The notes under the pieces: generated by a model
Database searches by the model: none
Seen by the model: only the letters and a program-made list of their open reading frames with translations
Told to the model about the DNA's origin: nothing
Translations under genes and position numbers: made by a program
NCBI GenBank assembly: GCA_958454405.1
Contig: CAUEBO010000066.1
Location: 1 to 13,348 of the forward strand
Length of the DNA: 13,348 nucleotides
Direction: 5' to 3'
Source of the DNA: an uncultured Eggerthellaceae bacterium
GTDB taxonomy: Bacteria; Actinomycetota; Coriobacteriia; Coriobacteriales; Eggerthellaceae
In this document: positions 7,201 through 13,162 of the stretch, piece after piece
How the letters are laid out: every line of letters begins with the position of its first letter
How positions within the stretch are numbered: position 1 is the first letter of the stretch

Positions 7201-9264
7201 GGAAGGGGCTGCGCTCAACTCCTTTGCGACGATCTGATACGCGGTGGAAGCGTCTACAGAAACGGAAACCGGCTTCTCGCCGCTCCCGTTCCCCTCGAAC
7301 TCCCTCCAGCCGTCCGGATGCAGGGAATCGGTCACCGCGACACCGGTCTTCGCGTCGTAGATCATGTAGTACTGGGAACGGGGGCTCTTGTTCGTTATCG
7401 TGATGGTCTGGCCGTCGACGGAGCGCACCACGCTGCCATCGCCAACGGCCACGTCACGGAAGTCGGCGCTCGGGGTCTTCACCACCACGAACGCCTTGGC
7501 GTCCACTTGGCCCTGGTACGTCACCTCGTCGTAGTCCTTTGCGCGGGCGACAATGGCATAGGACACCTCGCGCGACAACCCGTCGAACGCGAGGGAACCC
7601 GCGCCCTCTACCGGAGGGGCCCAGGAATATACCGGCTTGTCGGGCAAGGGGTTGCGCGACCCGTCGGTTTCCAGCAGCGCATACTGCACGTCGTCGCGGG
7701 CAGGCTTCACGATGATGCGCGCATGCCCGCCCTCCGTTATCTCGGCCGTGGCCTGAATGTTGCCGCCTGAGCCGTTCGAGCCGTCCGACACCGCTTTGAC
7801 GGTGACCTGCCGGTAGTAGGATTCGTCGAGCACCACGGCGGGAGTTCGGTTCACATTGAGCTTCTCGTTGATGGCCTCTGCAGGAATAGCCACCACCCGG
7901 TAGGTTTTGCCGGGAGTGAGGTTGGAGAACGTGATGGTTCCGCCTGCGTCTGCGGGCATGTACCATCCGTTCTCGTCAGCGGTTAGAACCGCAGTGCCTT
8001 GCGTCGCCTTCGCGCCCTGCGCAGCAAAGGCGGTGGATCCGCGCACCTCCAGCAGGCCGTAGCGATACGACTCGTCTGACACGTCAACGCTGAGCACGCC
8101 GCCGCCGGCGTAGTCCACATCCGAGGAGATGACGACGCCTTCGCCTTGCTTGAAGGTGATGTTATCGAGCGTGTTGCCACGAGCCGAACTGCCCGATGCC
8201 GCAGACAACGCCACGAACCCGAAAACCGTCACGCCCTGCCCTTCGGGGACCGTGTACACGCCGCTTCGATGGTTCCATTGCGGGGTGGTGTTCTTGTAGA
8301 TATGGGAGCTGGAGATATAGATGTAATACGGCTTTGCAGGAGTGCTCGGATCGTTGTCATGGTCATACTGCAATGAATAGCTGCGACCACTCGCAAGCTT
8401 GGAAGCCGATGAGACTCCTTCCTGCTTCGCAAGGGCATCGACAATCTTGTTGAAGTACCCTTTGTCGTTCTTGCCGTATGGATAATCGGTGGAATACGTG
8501 GCCGCGGGAGCGTATCCAAGACCAGAACTTTCCTCGTCGGTCAATGCAGGACCTATGACCACGGCCATGACATCGTCTCCGCTCACGTTTGCCGTATAGG
8601 TCGCCGCATGATCCAAGCTCCAGGGAAACAGCTTTCCCGGCACGGTCGCCACCTCCTGGTACAAGGCCGACAACGAGTCCGCGCAGAGCTCAGCCGAATG
8701 CCTCCCGTATTTGGCATCTTGAGACGCATTGAGCAGCTTTTCCGGCGCCGATGCCTGGATGCTCTTCTTATGATAGAAGGCTCCGGTGGTGGAACCTTCT
8801 CCCCAGTGCGTGGTATCCCATGACGGATACTCTTCCCACATGTACCATGAGCTGTCTTGAGGCGTTCCCGAGCTTGGTTCGGTCTCGAAATCGCCGTTCG
8901 TCAACTCGGCGGGAAGGGAATCAGGCTCCACGACCACCTGGGCCACATTGCTGGTGGCAGTCGCTCCGCCAGCGTCGCTCACCACCACATAGTAGTAGTA
9001 TACCCCCGCTTGATCAGGAACATCGTCGCAGATGGAAGAACCGTCGCCCACCGGATCGCCACCTGACGCCACATTGGTCGTGTTGCGGTACCACTGGTAG
9101 GTCAGCAGGCCGCCCGACGACGAAGACGCCTGCACGTACAAACGCGTCGTCGCGCCAAGTGCGAATGTGCCGCCCACGGGGCGATGGGTGATGGTGACGG
9201 TAGAGTTGGCCGCGCCCTCCGCGTAGGCGGGATCGGGCTCAGCGAGCATCGGGACGACAGGCAC
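4282..9264 (-). CDS. Giant multidomain secreted surface protein (adhesin-like); true start lies upstream, out of frame
   Basis: 1660 residues from the first possible start (GTG 9262-9264), but this cuts the signal peptide. The same frame runs on upstream with RRVLSVFLAIVLAAG, so the real start must be further 5' (see the leader frame and G tract). Numbered from that GTG: cleavage after AYA (15); Ig-like domain (22-112, core YQWYR, YVVVSD); jelly-roll-like module starting NGDFE (123-373, with AELCADSLSALYQ and WSLDHA); beta-rich repeats (374-690); units with IDYVDETV, IDYESETV and IDFHAETL at 702, 801 and 1199; Fn3-like domain (about 1088-1182); two Flg_new/InlB-B repeats (about 1358-1432 and 1435-1514, GYTFGGWY, WNTEAAGGG); and a C-terminal beta domain (1517-1655) like the 198-residue protein. 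There is no LPxTG motif, C-terminal membrane segment or catalytic motif. It is probably an adhesin or glycan-binding protein; the ligand is unknown. Confidence 0.88.
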   Translation of the reverse strand: MPVVPMLAEPDPAYAEGAANSTVTITHRPVGGTFALGATTRLYVQASSSSGGLLTYQWYRNTTNVASGGDPVGDGSSICDDVPDQAGVYYYYVVVSDAGGATATSNVAQVVVEPDSLPAELTNGDFETEPSSGTPQDSSWYMWEEYPSWDTTHWGEGSTTGAFYHKKSIQASAPEKLLNASQDAKYGRHSAELCADSLSALYQEVATVPGKLFPWSLDHAATYTANVSGDDVMAVVIGPALTDEESSGLGYAPAATYSTDYPYGKNDKGYFNKIVDALAKQEGVSSASKLASGRSYSLQYDHDNDPSTPAKPYYIYISSSHIYKNTTPQWNHRSGVYTVPEGQGVTVFGFVALSAASGSSARGNTLDNITFKQGEGVVISSDVDYAGGGVLSVDVSDESYRYGLLEVRGSTAFAAQGAKATQGTAVLTADENGWYMPADAGGTITFSNLTPGKTYRVVAIPAEAINEKLNVNRTPAVVLDESYYRQVTVKAVSDGSNGSGGNIQATAEITEGGHARIIVKPARDDVQYALLETDGSRNPLPDKPVYSWAPPVEGAGSLAFDGLSREVSYAIVARAKDYDEVTYQGQVDAKAFVVVKTPSADFRDVAVGDGSVVRSVDGQTITITNKSPRSQYYMIYDAKTGVAVTDSLHPDGWREFEGNGSGEKPVSVSVDASTAYQIVAKELSAAPSPGIRSYGLAPTPEIDYVDETVGKDGFVPKTVEYKTKDNDASNPDPWFAGGEDVWVAGSGGSALPLADVLDEAALGATLTYRVKADYEPSIAIESTCEIKPRTAAPQQGVGYTIDYESETVSAGSSNAALEVKASSSSSWIAGASGNAISFARLGWTGAASSIDVRTAAVATEGFEAFASRIAQNIVLAARPAVPAAGAGGVTLTQKDEGTATLSGVGADLEYRLDATSAWVQGSDAGVQDVSVAAGSSLFVRVKATDTAPASLALEVSPSSLYVSTTGSFASSLTYGYDSDAANGAAATLSIKNSSETGALKVSKVSLVPNSGFKLRAKDAAELLDEVVFDPAHELAVGDEHGDVLVVPQTSLSAGSHEVKVTVTYTDTSGSATFSAITTLVLSVLKASQDPPTELKATGQSSEALSLQALAPSSGSTSGVMEFSRTGGSTWIDRVNVASGSAATVFTGLSPATAYAISVRMAGDDNHEASAGCAPVAYATAHETPRGVPDASPTESDYSIDFHAETLTFGSAFEACTDTSDTVGSAYESASSLAPLLVDSGSRLYLRHRETTTTAPAAAGGGDVVVPASAWLEKVLQRPSILNDTHSEGADDSKTANGYLEVVGASSFQYRLKGAKDWITVPGSRMEGLAAGTYEVRTPATNTAFASKPIEASIEAKNVYVTFDLGYEGVTPPVEQKIGSGESAARPSDPVRAGYTFGGWYAAGADMADPDAAWNFATEKPTADVTLVAAWTAHAYTVVFHANAPTGCTASGEMNPQSRTFDDAAALSENAFTIPNWEFSGWNTEAAGGGVSYDDKAAGNLTDQNAAVELFAQWKRPAINVDVPVNVAVSVSPDGTFTCPKAWSEENPDGYCIKSATKGALRVSSIGFSMVAGADRIFSKADELSIVVNDASITQGSNPVGVTGEKFKLAASPDGVTAVRLPLALNLEYPGGTITYDKEPRDLATLVYTLEFDDDASGSGA

Positions 9265-9338
9265 GAGGCCCGCGGCCAGAACGATTGCGAGGAAGACGGA
9301 GAGGACGCGCCGGGCAGGCGGCGTCGCGACTACGGAAG

Positions 9339-9443
9339 CTACGCCTCCGTGGGCCCTGCTAGTGAAACCCCCCCCCGGGTCCCCATAGGGGAGGTTGAGC
9401 GGGCGGCGGGCGCATGCACGCGGATTCCGTTTTTGTACTGCAT
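9339..9443 (-). other. Leader frame: likely true start of the giant protein, out of frame in this sequence
   Basis: ATG at 9441-9443 with AAGGGG (9452-9457) at 8-base spacing and a promoter 38-66 bases upstream. As written it encodes only 34 residues (MQYKNGIRVHAPAARS...) and stops at TAG 9339-9341, just after passing the nine-G run. One more G (or two fewer) would shift this start into the frame of the giant gene. The result would be a 46-residue basic N-region (ending PPARR), then the signal-peptide core, for 1720 (or 1719) residues in all. In the giant's own frame from its upstream stop TAA (9469-9471) to 9264 I checked every codon and found no ATG, GTG or TTG. Confidence 0.7.
9368..9376 (-). 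repeat. Nine-G homopolymer tract, candidate phase-variation switch
   Basis: Nine consecutive G on the coding strand (C on the plus strand), the longest single-base run I see in the window. It lies between the best translation start and the signal peptide of the giant gene, where a one-base length change alters the frame. CCCCTATGGGG just upstream is a short dyad that may favour slippage. The base run is seen directly; that it varies in the population is inference. Confidence 0.65.
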
Positions 9444-9483
9444 GGGTGCATCCCCTTGGTTGCTCGGCTTAAAACGCACCCAT
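9442..9483. repeat. 8-base inverted repeat linking the -10 region and the start codon
   Basis: ATGGGTGC (9442-9449) and GCACCCAT (9476-9483) are perfect inverted copies 26 bases apart. One arm overlaps the -10 element; the other overlaps the ATG at 9441-9443. The AAGGGG ribosome binding site lies between them. It could be an operator or an RNA hairpin, though transcription probably starts inside the first arm, which favours an operator. It could also be chance. Confidence 0.35.
9452..9457 (-). promoter_or_regulatory. Ribosome binding site deciding the start of the giant gene
   Basis: AAGGGG on the minus strand, 8 bases before the ATG at 9441-9443. No comparable site precedes the GTG at 9264, where the upstream bases are pyrimidine-rich and encode the signal-peptide core. 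This is the main reason to place initiation at 9443. Confidence 0.65.
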
Positions 9484-9509
9484 TATGACACATGCGCAGG
9501 GTAAATCAA
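9482..9509 (-). promoter_or_regulatory. Promoter of the surface-protein operon
   Basis: On the minus strand: -35 TTGATT (9504-9509), a 16-base spacer, then -10 CATAAT (9482-9487) preceded by TG (extended -10, TGTCATAAT at 9482-9490). The -10 matches 5 of 6 and the -35 matches 4 of 6 consensus bases. The predicted transcript start is near 9475, giving a leader of about 32 bases before the ATG at 9443. It lies in the 106-base space between the end of the exporter operon and the leader ATG. Confidence 0.65.
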
Positions 9510-9549
9510 GAGTTGAAGCTGCTGAATATCCATAAGGGCGGCGCCAGAG

Positions 9550-10674
9550 CTACATGATCGCCATCACGCCCACCACGAACGCCACCGTCAGCAGGAAGCC
9601 GCCCGCCATGATGGCCCATACGGCGGGGCGGGCCCAGTTCATGGTCCAGCCGATGCCGAAGCGCTCGGGCAGAAACAGGCTGGGGTCGTCGGGGTTGAAG
9701 TAGAACACGCCCAGCTTCCAGTGCTCGTCGTCGTCAGCCAGCAGCTTGTCGGAGGCGCTCATGCGCGCGAACACGCGGGCGCCGCCTTGGCCGTACACCA
9801 GGCTGATAGCCAGCGAACCCACCACCATCACCAGCGCCAGCGCCACCACGAACACGCCCGCCTGCGCAAGCCCTATCACGCCGATGAACGCCAGCTCCAT
9901 CACGGGCCCCAGCAGGCTGAGCGCCAGGCCGCCCGCCACCAGCAATATGCTCTGGGCGCGCGCGAACATCCCGTAGGCCAGCGCCGACGTTGCCGGCGCG
10001 TTCGGGTTCGACGGCTTTTTCGACCGCAGGATGGTCCAGTGAGAGAACACCATGCACGCCGCCATGAACACCACGATAAGCACGGGCGCCAGCACGGTGA
10101 GCGGGGTTTTCTCCATGTATTCCGTCACCTCGCCCTGGAAGTTCATGTGCTGGGGAATGAGGTCGGGCATCTGAGCGTACCCCACGATGCCGATGGCCAA
10201 CGTCACCGCGATGACGGGCAGGTACAGCAGGTCCCACTTGAGCGACACGGCGCGCGGAACGGGCGCGTCGCCCACCACGGCCACCGACTCCTGGGCCGCG
10301 GCGTGCCATCCCCGCTCTTTCTTGTACGCCTGCACCTTCGCGCGGAAGTACAGCATGAGCCCGTAGCTCGCACCGCAGATCAGCAGCGTGCCCACGCAGA
10401 GCACGGCCAGCGCCACGCCGGCGTTTCCCGTGAACGAGCCGAAAGCGCCTGCGGCCGTGAGCGCCGCGGTGATCAGACCCATGATCAGCGCATAGCGCAG
10501 CTTGAGCCCGCGCAGGTAAGGGTCGCGCGCAGCCGCTTCGGGCACGGTGACCGCGAACACCTCGCCGCGCCGCATGAGGAACGGCGTCACGACGGTCATG
10601 ATGCCCACGATGGGCACCAGCAAAACAGTCAAAGCGAGCATCGCCGTGGCGAACTCCGTTGCGTTTCCCTCCAC
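9550..10674 (-). CDS. DUF1648/DUF5808 polytopic membrane protein
   Basis: 374 residues with about eight membrane segments. A DUF1648-type loop (QMPDLIPQHMNFQGEVTEYM, res. 168-187), the motif shared with SdpI-like immunity proteins, follows the segment at about 151-167. Near the C-terminus is a DUF5808 motif (DDEHWKLGVFYFNPDDPSLF, res. 315-334, then PERFGIGWTMNWARP), followed by a last membrane segment. Such proteins commonly sit beside GntR regulators; their molecular role is not established. The start is GTG at 10672-10674, six bases after the GntR stop. The only purine-rich site, GGA, is rather far upstream, so the ATG at residue 12 is an alternative. It is the last gene of the exporter operon. 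No terminator is visible in the bases that follow; the next promoter starts about 40 bases downstream. Confidence 0.85.
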   Translation of the reverse strand: MEGNATEFATAMLALTVLLVPIVGIMTVVTPFLMRRGEVFAVTVPEAAARDPYLRGLKLRYALIMGLITAALTAAGAFGSFTGNAGVALAVLCVGTLLICGASYGLMLYFRAKVQAYKKERGWHAAAQESVAVVGDAPVPRAVSLKWDLLYLPVIAVTLAIGIVGYAQMPDLIPQHMNFQGEVTEYMEKTPLTVLAPVLIVVFMAACMVFSHWTILRSKKPSNPNAPATSALAYGMFARAQSILLVAGGLALSLLGPVMELAFIGVIGLAQAGVFVVALALVMVVGSLAISLVYGQGGARVFARMSASDKLLADDDEHWKLGVFYFNPDDPSLFLPERFGIGWTMNWARPAVWAIMAGGFLLTVAFVVGVMAIM

Positions 10675-10680
10675 GGCGCG

Positions 10681-11187
10681 TCACGCGTCCTTTCCGAAAG
10701 CGGGGGCGAAATCGGCTTCGACGGGAAACCTCGTCGTGCCGACGGATCGATCGACTTGGGACGTCGAGGAAGCTGGGTCGGCGTCGGTTCGCTCGCCCGC
10801 TCCATAGGCGCGCGCGGCTTGGGCCTGGGCGCACTCCAGAAACTGTCCCCAGCTGCCGCCGCGCGCGCGGTGCGCCAACGCGAGCTCGAACAGCTCGTCT
10901 TCCATTTTCTCCAGCTCGATGCGCGCGCGATCGGCGCGATCCTCCTCGCAGGGATCGGCGATGTAGGCGCCTGAGCGGCCACGCATGAGCACGTAGCCCT
11001 CGTCGCGCAGCACGGCATAGGCCTTGTTCACGGTGTGCAGGTTGATGCCCAAGTCGCTCGCCAGCGAGCGCACGCTGGGCAGCGCCTGCCCCGGCACCAG
11101 CTCGCCGCGCGCGATGGCCGCGATGATCTGGTTGCGTATCTGCAGGTACAGCGGCTCGTCAGCCTTTTGGTCGATGCGGATTACCAT
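10681..11187 (-). CDS. GntR-family transcription regulator, YtrA subfamily
   Basis: 168 residues. The winged helix of the GntR family covers residues 1-77: PLYLQIRNQIIAAIARGEL, PGQALPSVRSLASDLGINLH, TVNKAYAVLRDEGYV, and the wing RGRSGAYIA. A short coiled effector/dimer helix (about 80-112, RIELEKMEDELFELALAHRA) follows, as in YtrA-type members, which lack a large ligand domain. The C-terminal ~45 residues (Ala/Asp/Ser-rich) go beyond the usual YtrA length of about 120-130. ATG at 11185-11187 is preceded by AGGGAAGAGA. It sits between two DUF1648 genes, 13 bases after one and 6 before the other, downstream of an ABC exporter. By analogy with YtrA it probably represses its own operon and responds to envelope-active compounds; the operator is outside the window. 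Confidence 0.92.
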   Translation of the reverse strand: MVIRIDQKADEPLYLQIRNQIIAAIARGELVPGQALPSVRSLASDLGINLHTVNKAYAVLRDEGYVLMRGRSGAYIADPCEEDRADRARIELEKMEDELFELALAHRARGGSWGQFLECAQAQAARAYGAGERTDADPASSTSQVDRSVGTTRFPVEADFAPAFGKDA

Positions 11188-11200
11188 AAGCTTCTCTTCC

Positions 11201-11515
11201 CTATGAGAACAATCCCGTCATCACGAGTGCCAGCACGCCCACCGCGGCGCCGATGGCGCCCAGCAGCAGCCCTGCCTTCGCGCGCGAAACCGCGAACCAA
11301 GCAGTCCCGAACAGCCCGATGCCGGTCGACGCCAGAAGCGGGAGCCATTTCGGCGCGTACCCGTCCGCCTGCCCGGTGAGGCCCACGTGCATGACCACCT
11401 GCTCGGGAAGCACGACCCACTGTGCGACCGCGAGCGCTGCCACGGCCGTCGCCAGGATCGCAGCCACGGCCATGCCTTTGGAACCCTCCAGAACCGTGCC
11501 GTCGTACCTGTTCAT
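11201..11515 (-). CDS. Small DUF1648-type membrane protein
   Basis: 104 residues with about three membrane segments (15-35, 58-76, 80-101). Between the first two is a DUF1648-like loop (LPEQVVMHVGLTGQADGYAP, res. 36-55), comparable to the loop of the larger DUF1648/DUF5808 protein in the same operon. It is therefore a minimal version of the SdpI N-terminal module. The start ATG has AAAGGGTGG just upstream. It lies 42 bases after the permease and 13 before the GntR gene. I infer a membrane partner of the exporter or an immunity-like role; nothing here shows it directly. Confidence 0.8.
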   Translation of the reverse strand: MNRYDGTVLEGSKGMAVAAILATAVAALAVAQWVVLPEQVVMHVGLTGQADGYAPKWLPLLASTGIGLFGTAWFAVSRAKAGLLLGAIGAAVGVLALVMTGLFS

Positions 11516-11557
11516 GATACCACCCTTTCCTCGATCCCTGCCGCATGCCGCCCGCCG

Positions 11558-13153
11558 CTACGCGACCAGCCGCCTGCTCGCCGTCGCCTGGAACAGCGCC
11601 ACCGACGCCGCGCCGATCACCACGGCCACCACGAGGGAGGCCGCCGTGCCCAGCAGCGCCGCAACCGCGATGCCCACGCCCGTGCACGCCATGCCGCCCA
11701 TGATGGCCACCATCACCGGCAGGCCGCGCTTCACCGGCTCGTACACCGTCGTCCAGTCGTAGCGCGGATGGCGCGCGTCCACCGTCAAGCCCACGAACGT
11801 GGCGAACAGGGACAACCCCAGCGGCGCCACGAACATCGCCGCCACCGACACGGCGTCGAGCGAGAACGCCAACGACAGCGTCACGCCGCCGATCACCACC
11901 GTGGGCAGCGCGAACAGCAGGTTGACTGCGGCTTTCGCCCCCAGCACGGTGCGGGTGGAGACCGGCGCCGTGAGCATGACCCACCGGCTGGAACCTTCGA
12001 GCGACACCGACGGCGCCGTGGTAGACGAGATGCCCACGCAAAACGCCACGACCCAGGGCAGAAAGCCTCCCACGAGAGGAGCGAACTCGGCCGGCAGCGC
12101 GTCGAGCGACAACACCCCCATGGCGCGGGCCGCCACAGCCGCGATGCAGGCCACAACGACCAGCACGTAGCCCATGCACCCGTTCAACAGGTAGATGGGC
12201 GTGGCCAGCAGCAGGCGCAGCTCCTTGCCCACCATCGCCCGAAACGGCGTCCGCGCTCGCAGGCCGCGCGCGCCGCCCGCCGAGCCCTCGAACGAGAACG
12301 AGCCACGTGGCCGCGACGACATGAGCAGCGAGTTCACCGGCACGAACACGCGCACCAGCACCGCCAGCAGCACGGCTCCCGCCAGCAGCGACACGCCTGC
12401 GAACAGCACGAACGACAGCATGTCGCCAGACGCGATGCCCTCGGCGGCCCAGGCGGCAGGCGGGAACAAACCGGCCATCTGCGTCACCGCCTCCGTGCCC
12501 AAGGCGGCGAGCGCAGCCGCGTCGCCCGACTGCCCCGACAACGCGAACGAGCCTGTCAAGATGGCCAGCACCGCAACCAGCGACAGCACCACCATGACGA
12601 TGTTCGCGTGCCGGAAGCGCGAGGAAAACGCGGCGATGAGCGCCGCCAGCACGATGGCCGCCGCCAAGGGGGCGAGCGGCGCCAACACGATGGACAGCGC
12701 CATGAGCACCACCGACAGCGCGCCCGCGCCCGCATGCGCCGCGTACACCGCGAACGCCGGCACCATGACCAGCAGCCCGAACACCACGCTCATGGCGTAC
12801 AGCGATGCGATGCGCGACAGCACCACCGACAGCGTGGGCACCGGCAACGACATGACCAGGTCGTAATCCTTGAAGGCGAACAGCACGCCGTTCGTTTTGA
12901 GGAACGCCGCCACCGCGCCGGCGACGGCGCCCACGAGCACGGCCACCAGCGGGATGGCCTCGACCATGCCCAGCTGCGCCATTCCCTCAGCCACGCCGAC
13001 GCTGTACGTCACAGCCACCGCCACGACAGCCACCACGACCAAAGCCGCCAGCGCCAGCGTGCGCTTCGCCTTGGCGGCGTTCGCATGCAAAGCCTTGTTG
13101 ATGCCGAACAATCCGAGCAGCTGTATCTTCAACAGCAGAATGAACGATTTCAT
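11558..13153 (-). CDS. ABC exporter permease (ABC-2-like)
   Basis: 531 residues with about 12 hydrophobic segments in two halves, separated by a cytoplasmic stretch (about 275-305, RPRGSFSFEGSAGG...). Motifs typical of this permease type are FAFKDYDLVMSLPV (about 92-105) after the second or third segment, and STTAPSVSLEGSSRWVMLTA (about 378-397) in the second half. No ATPase motif is present. The ATPase gene just upstream (9-base gap) would form the transporter with it. The start ATG is preceded by GGGGGAGG with very short spacing. The substrate is unknown; the nearby YtrA-type regulator suggests envelope-stress or peptide export. A long alternative frame on the same strand over 11181-12179 is a shadow of this gene. 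Confidence 0.9.
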   Translation of the reverse strand: MKSFILLLKIQLLGLFGINKALHANAAKAKRTLALAALVVVAVVAVAVTYSVGVAEGMAQLGMVEAIPLVAVLVGAVAGAVAAFLKTNGVLFAFKDYDLVMSLPVPTLSVVLSRIASLYAMSVVFGLLVMVPAFAVYAAHAGAGALSVVLMALSIVLAPLAPLAAAIVLAALIAAFSSRFRHANIVMVVLSLVAVLAILTGSFALSGQSGDAAALAALGTEAVTQMAGLFPPAAWAAEGIASGDMLSFVLFAGVSLLAGAVLLAVLVRVFVPVNSLLMSSRPRGSFSFEGSAGGARGLRARTPFRAMVGKELRLLLATPIYLLNGCMGYVLVVVACIAAVAARAMGVLSLDALPAEFAPLVGGFLPWVVAFCVGISSTTAPSVSLEGSSRWVMLTAPVSTRTVLGAKAAVNLLFALPTVVIGGVTLSLAFSLDAVSVAAMFVAPLGLSLFATFVGLTVDARHPRYDWTTVYEPVKRGLPVMVAIMGGMACTGVGIAVAALLGTAASLVVAVVIGAASVALFQATASRRLVA

Positions 13154-13162
13154 GACCTCCCC

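Noticed and set aside
5722..7770. 682-codon plus-strand open frame inside the giant gene
   Set aside because: Low-complexity Arg/Gly/His-rich product. The minus strand carries a recognisable domain series with a signal peptide, so this is a shadow. The plus frame 4138-5424 is rejected on the same grounds.
9262..9264. GTG at 9264 as the true start of the giant protein
   Set aside because: No ribosome site, and it removes most of the signal-peptide hydrophobic core, which is encoded in the same frame upstream. Kept only as the first formal start codon of the intact frame.
9721..10974. 417-codon plus-strand frame and a 366-codon minus frame (9734-10834) over the DUF5808 and GntR genes
   Set aside because: Both overlap well-supported genes with clear membrane and helix-turn-helix patterns, and both are Arg/His-rich.
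11181..12179. 332-codon minus-strand frame across the permease end, the DUF1648 gene and the GntR start
   Set aside because: Extremely Gly/Arg-rich and out of frame with three genes that have ribosome sites and recognisable features.
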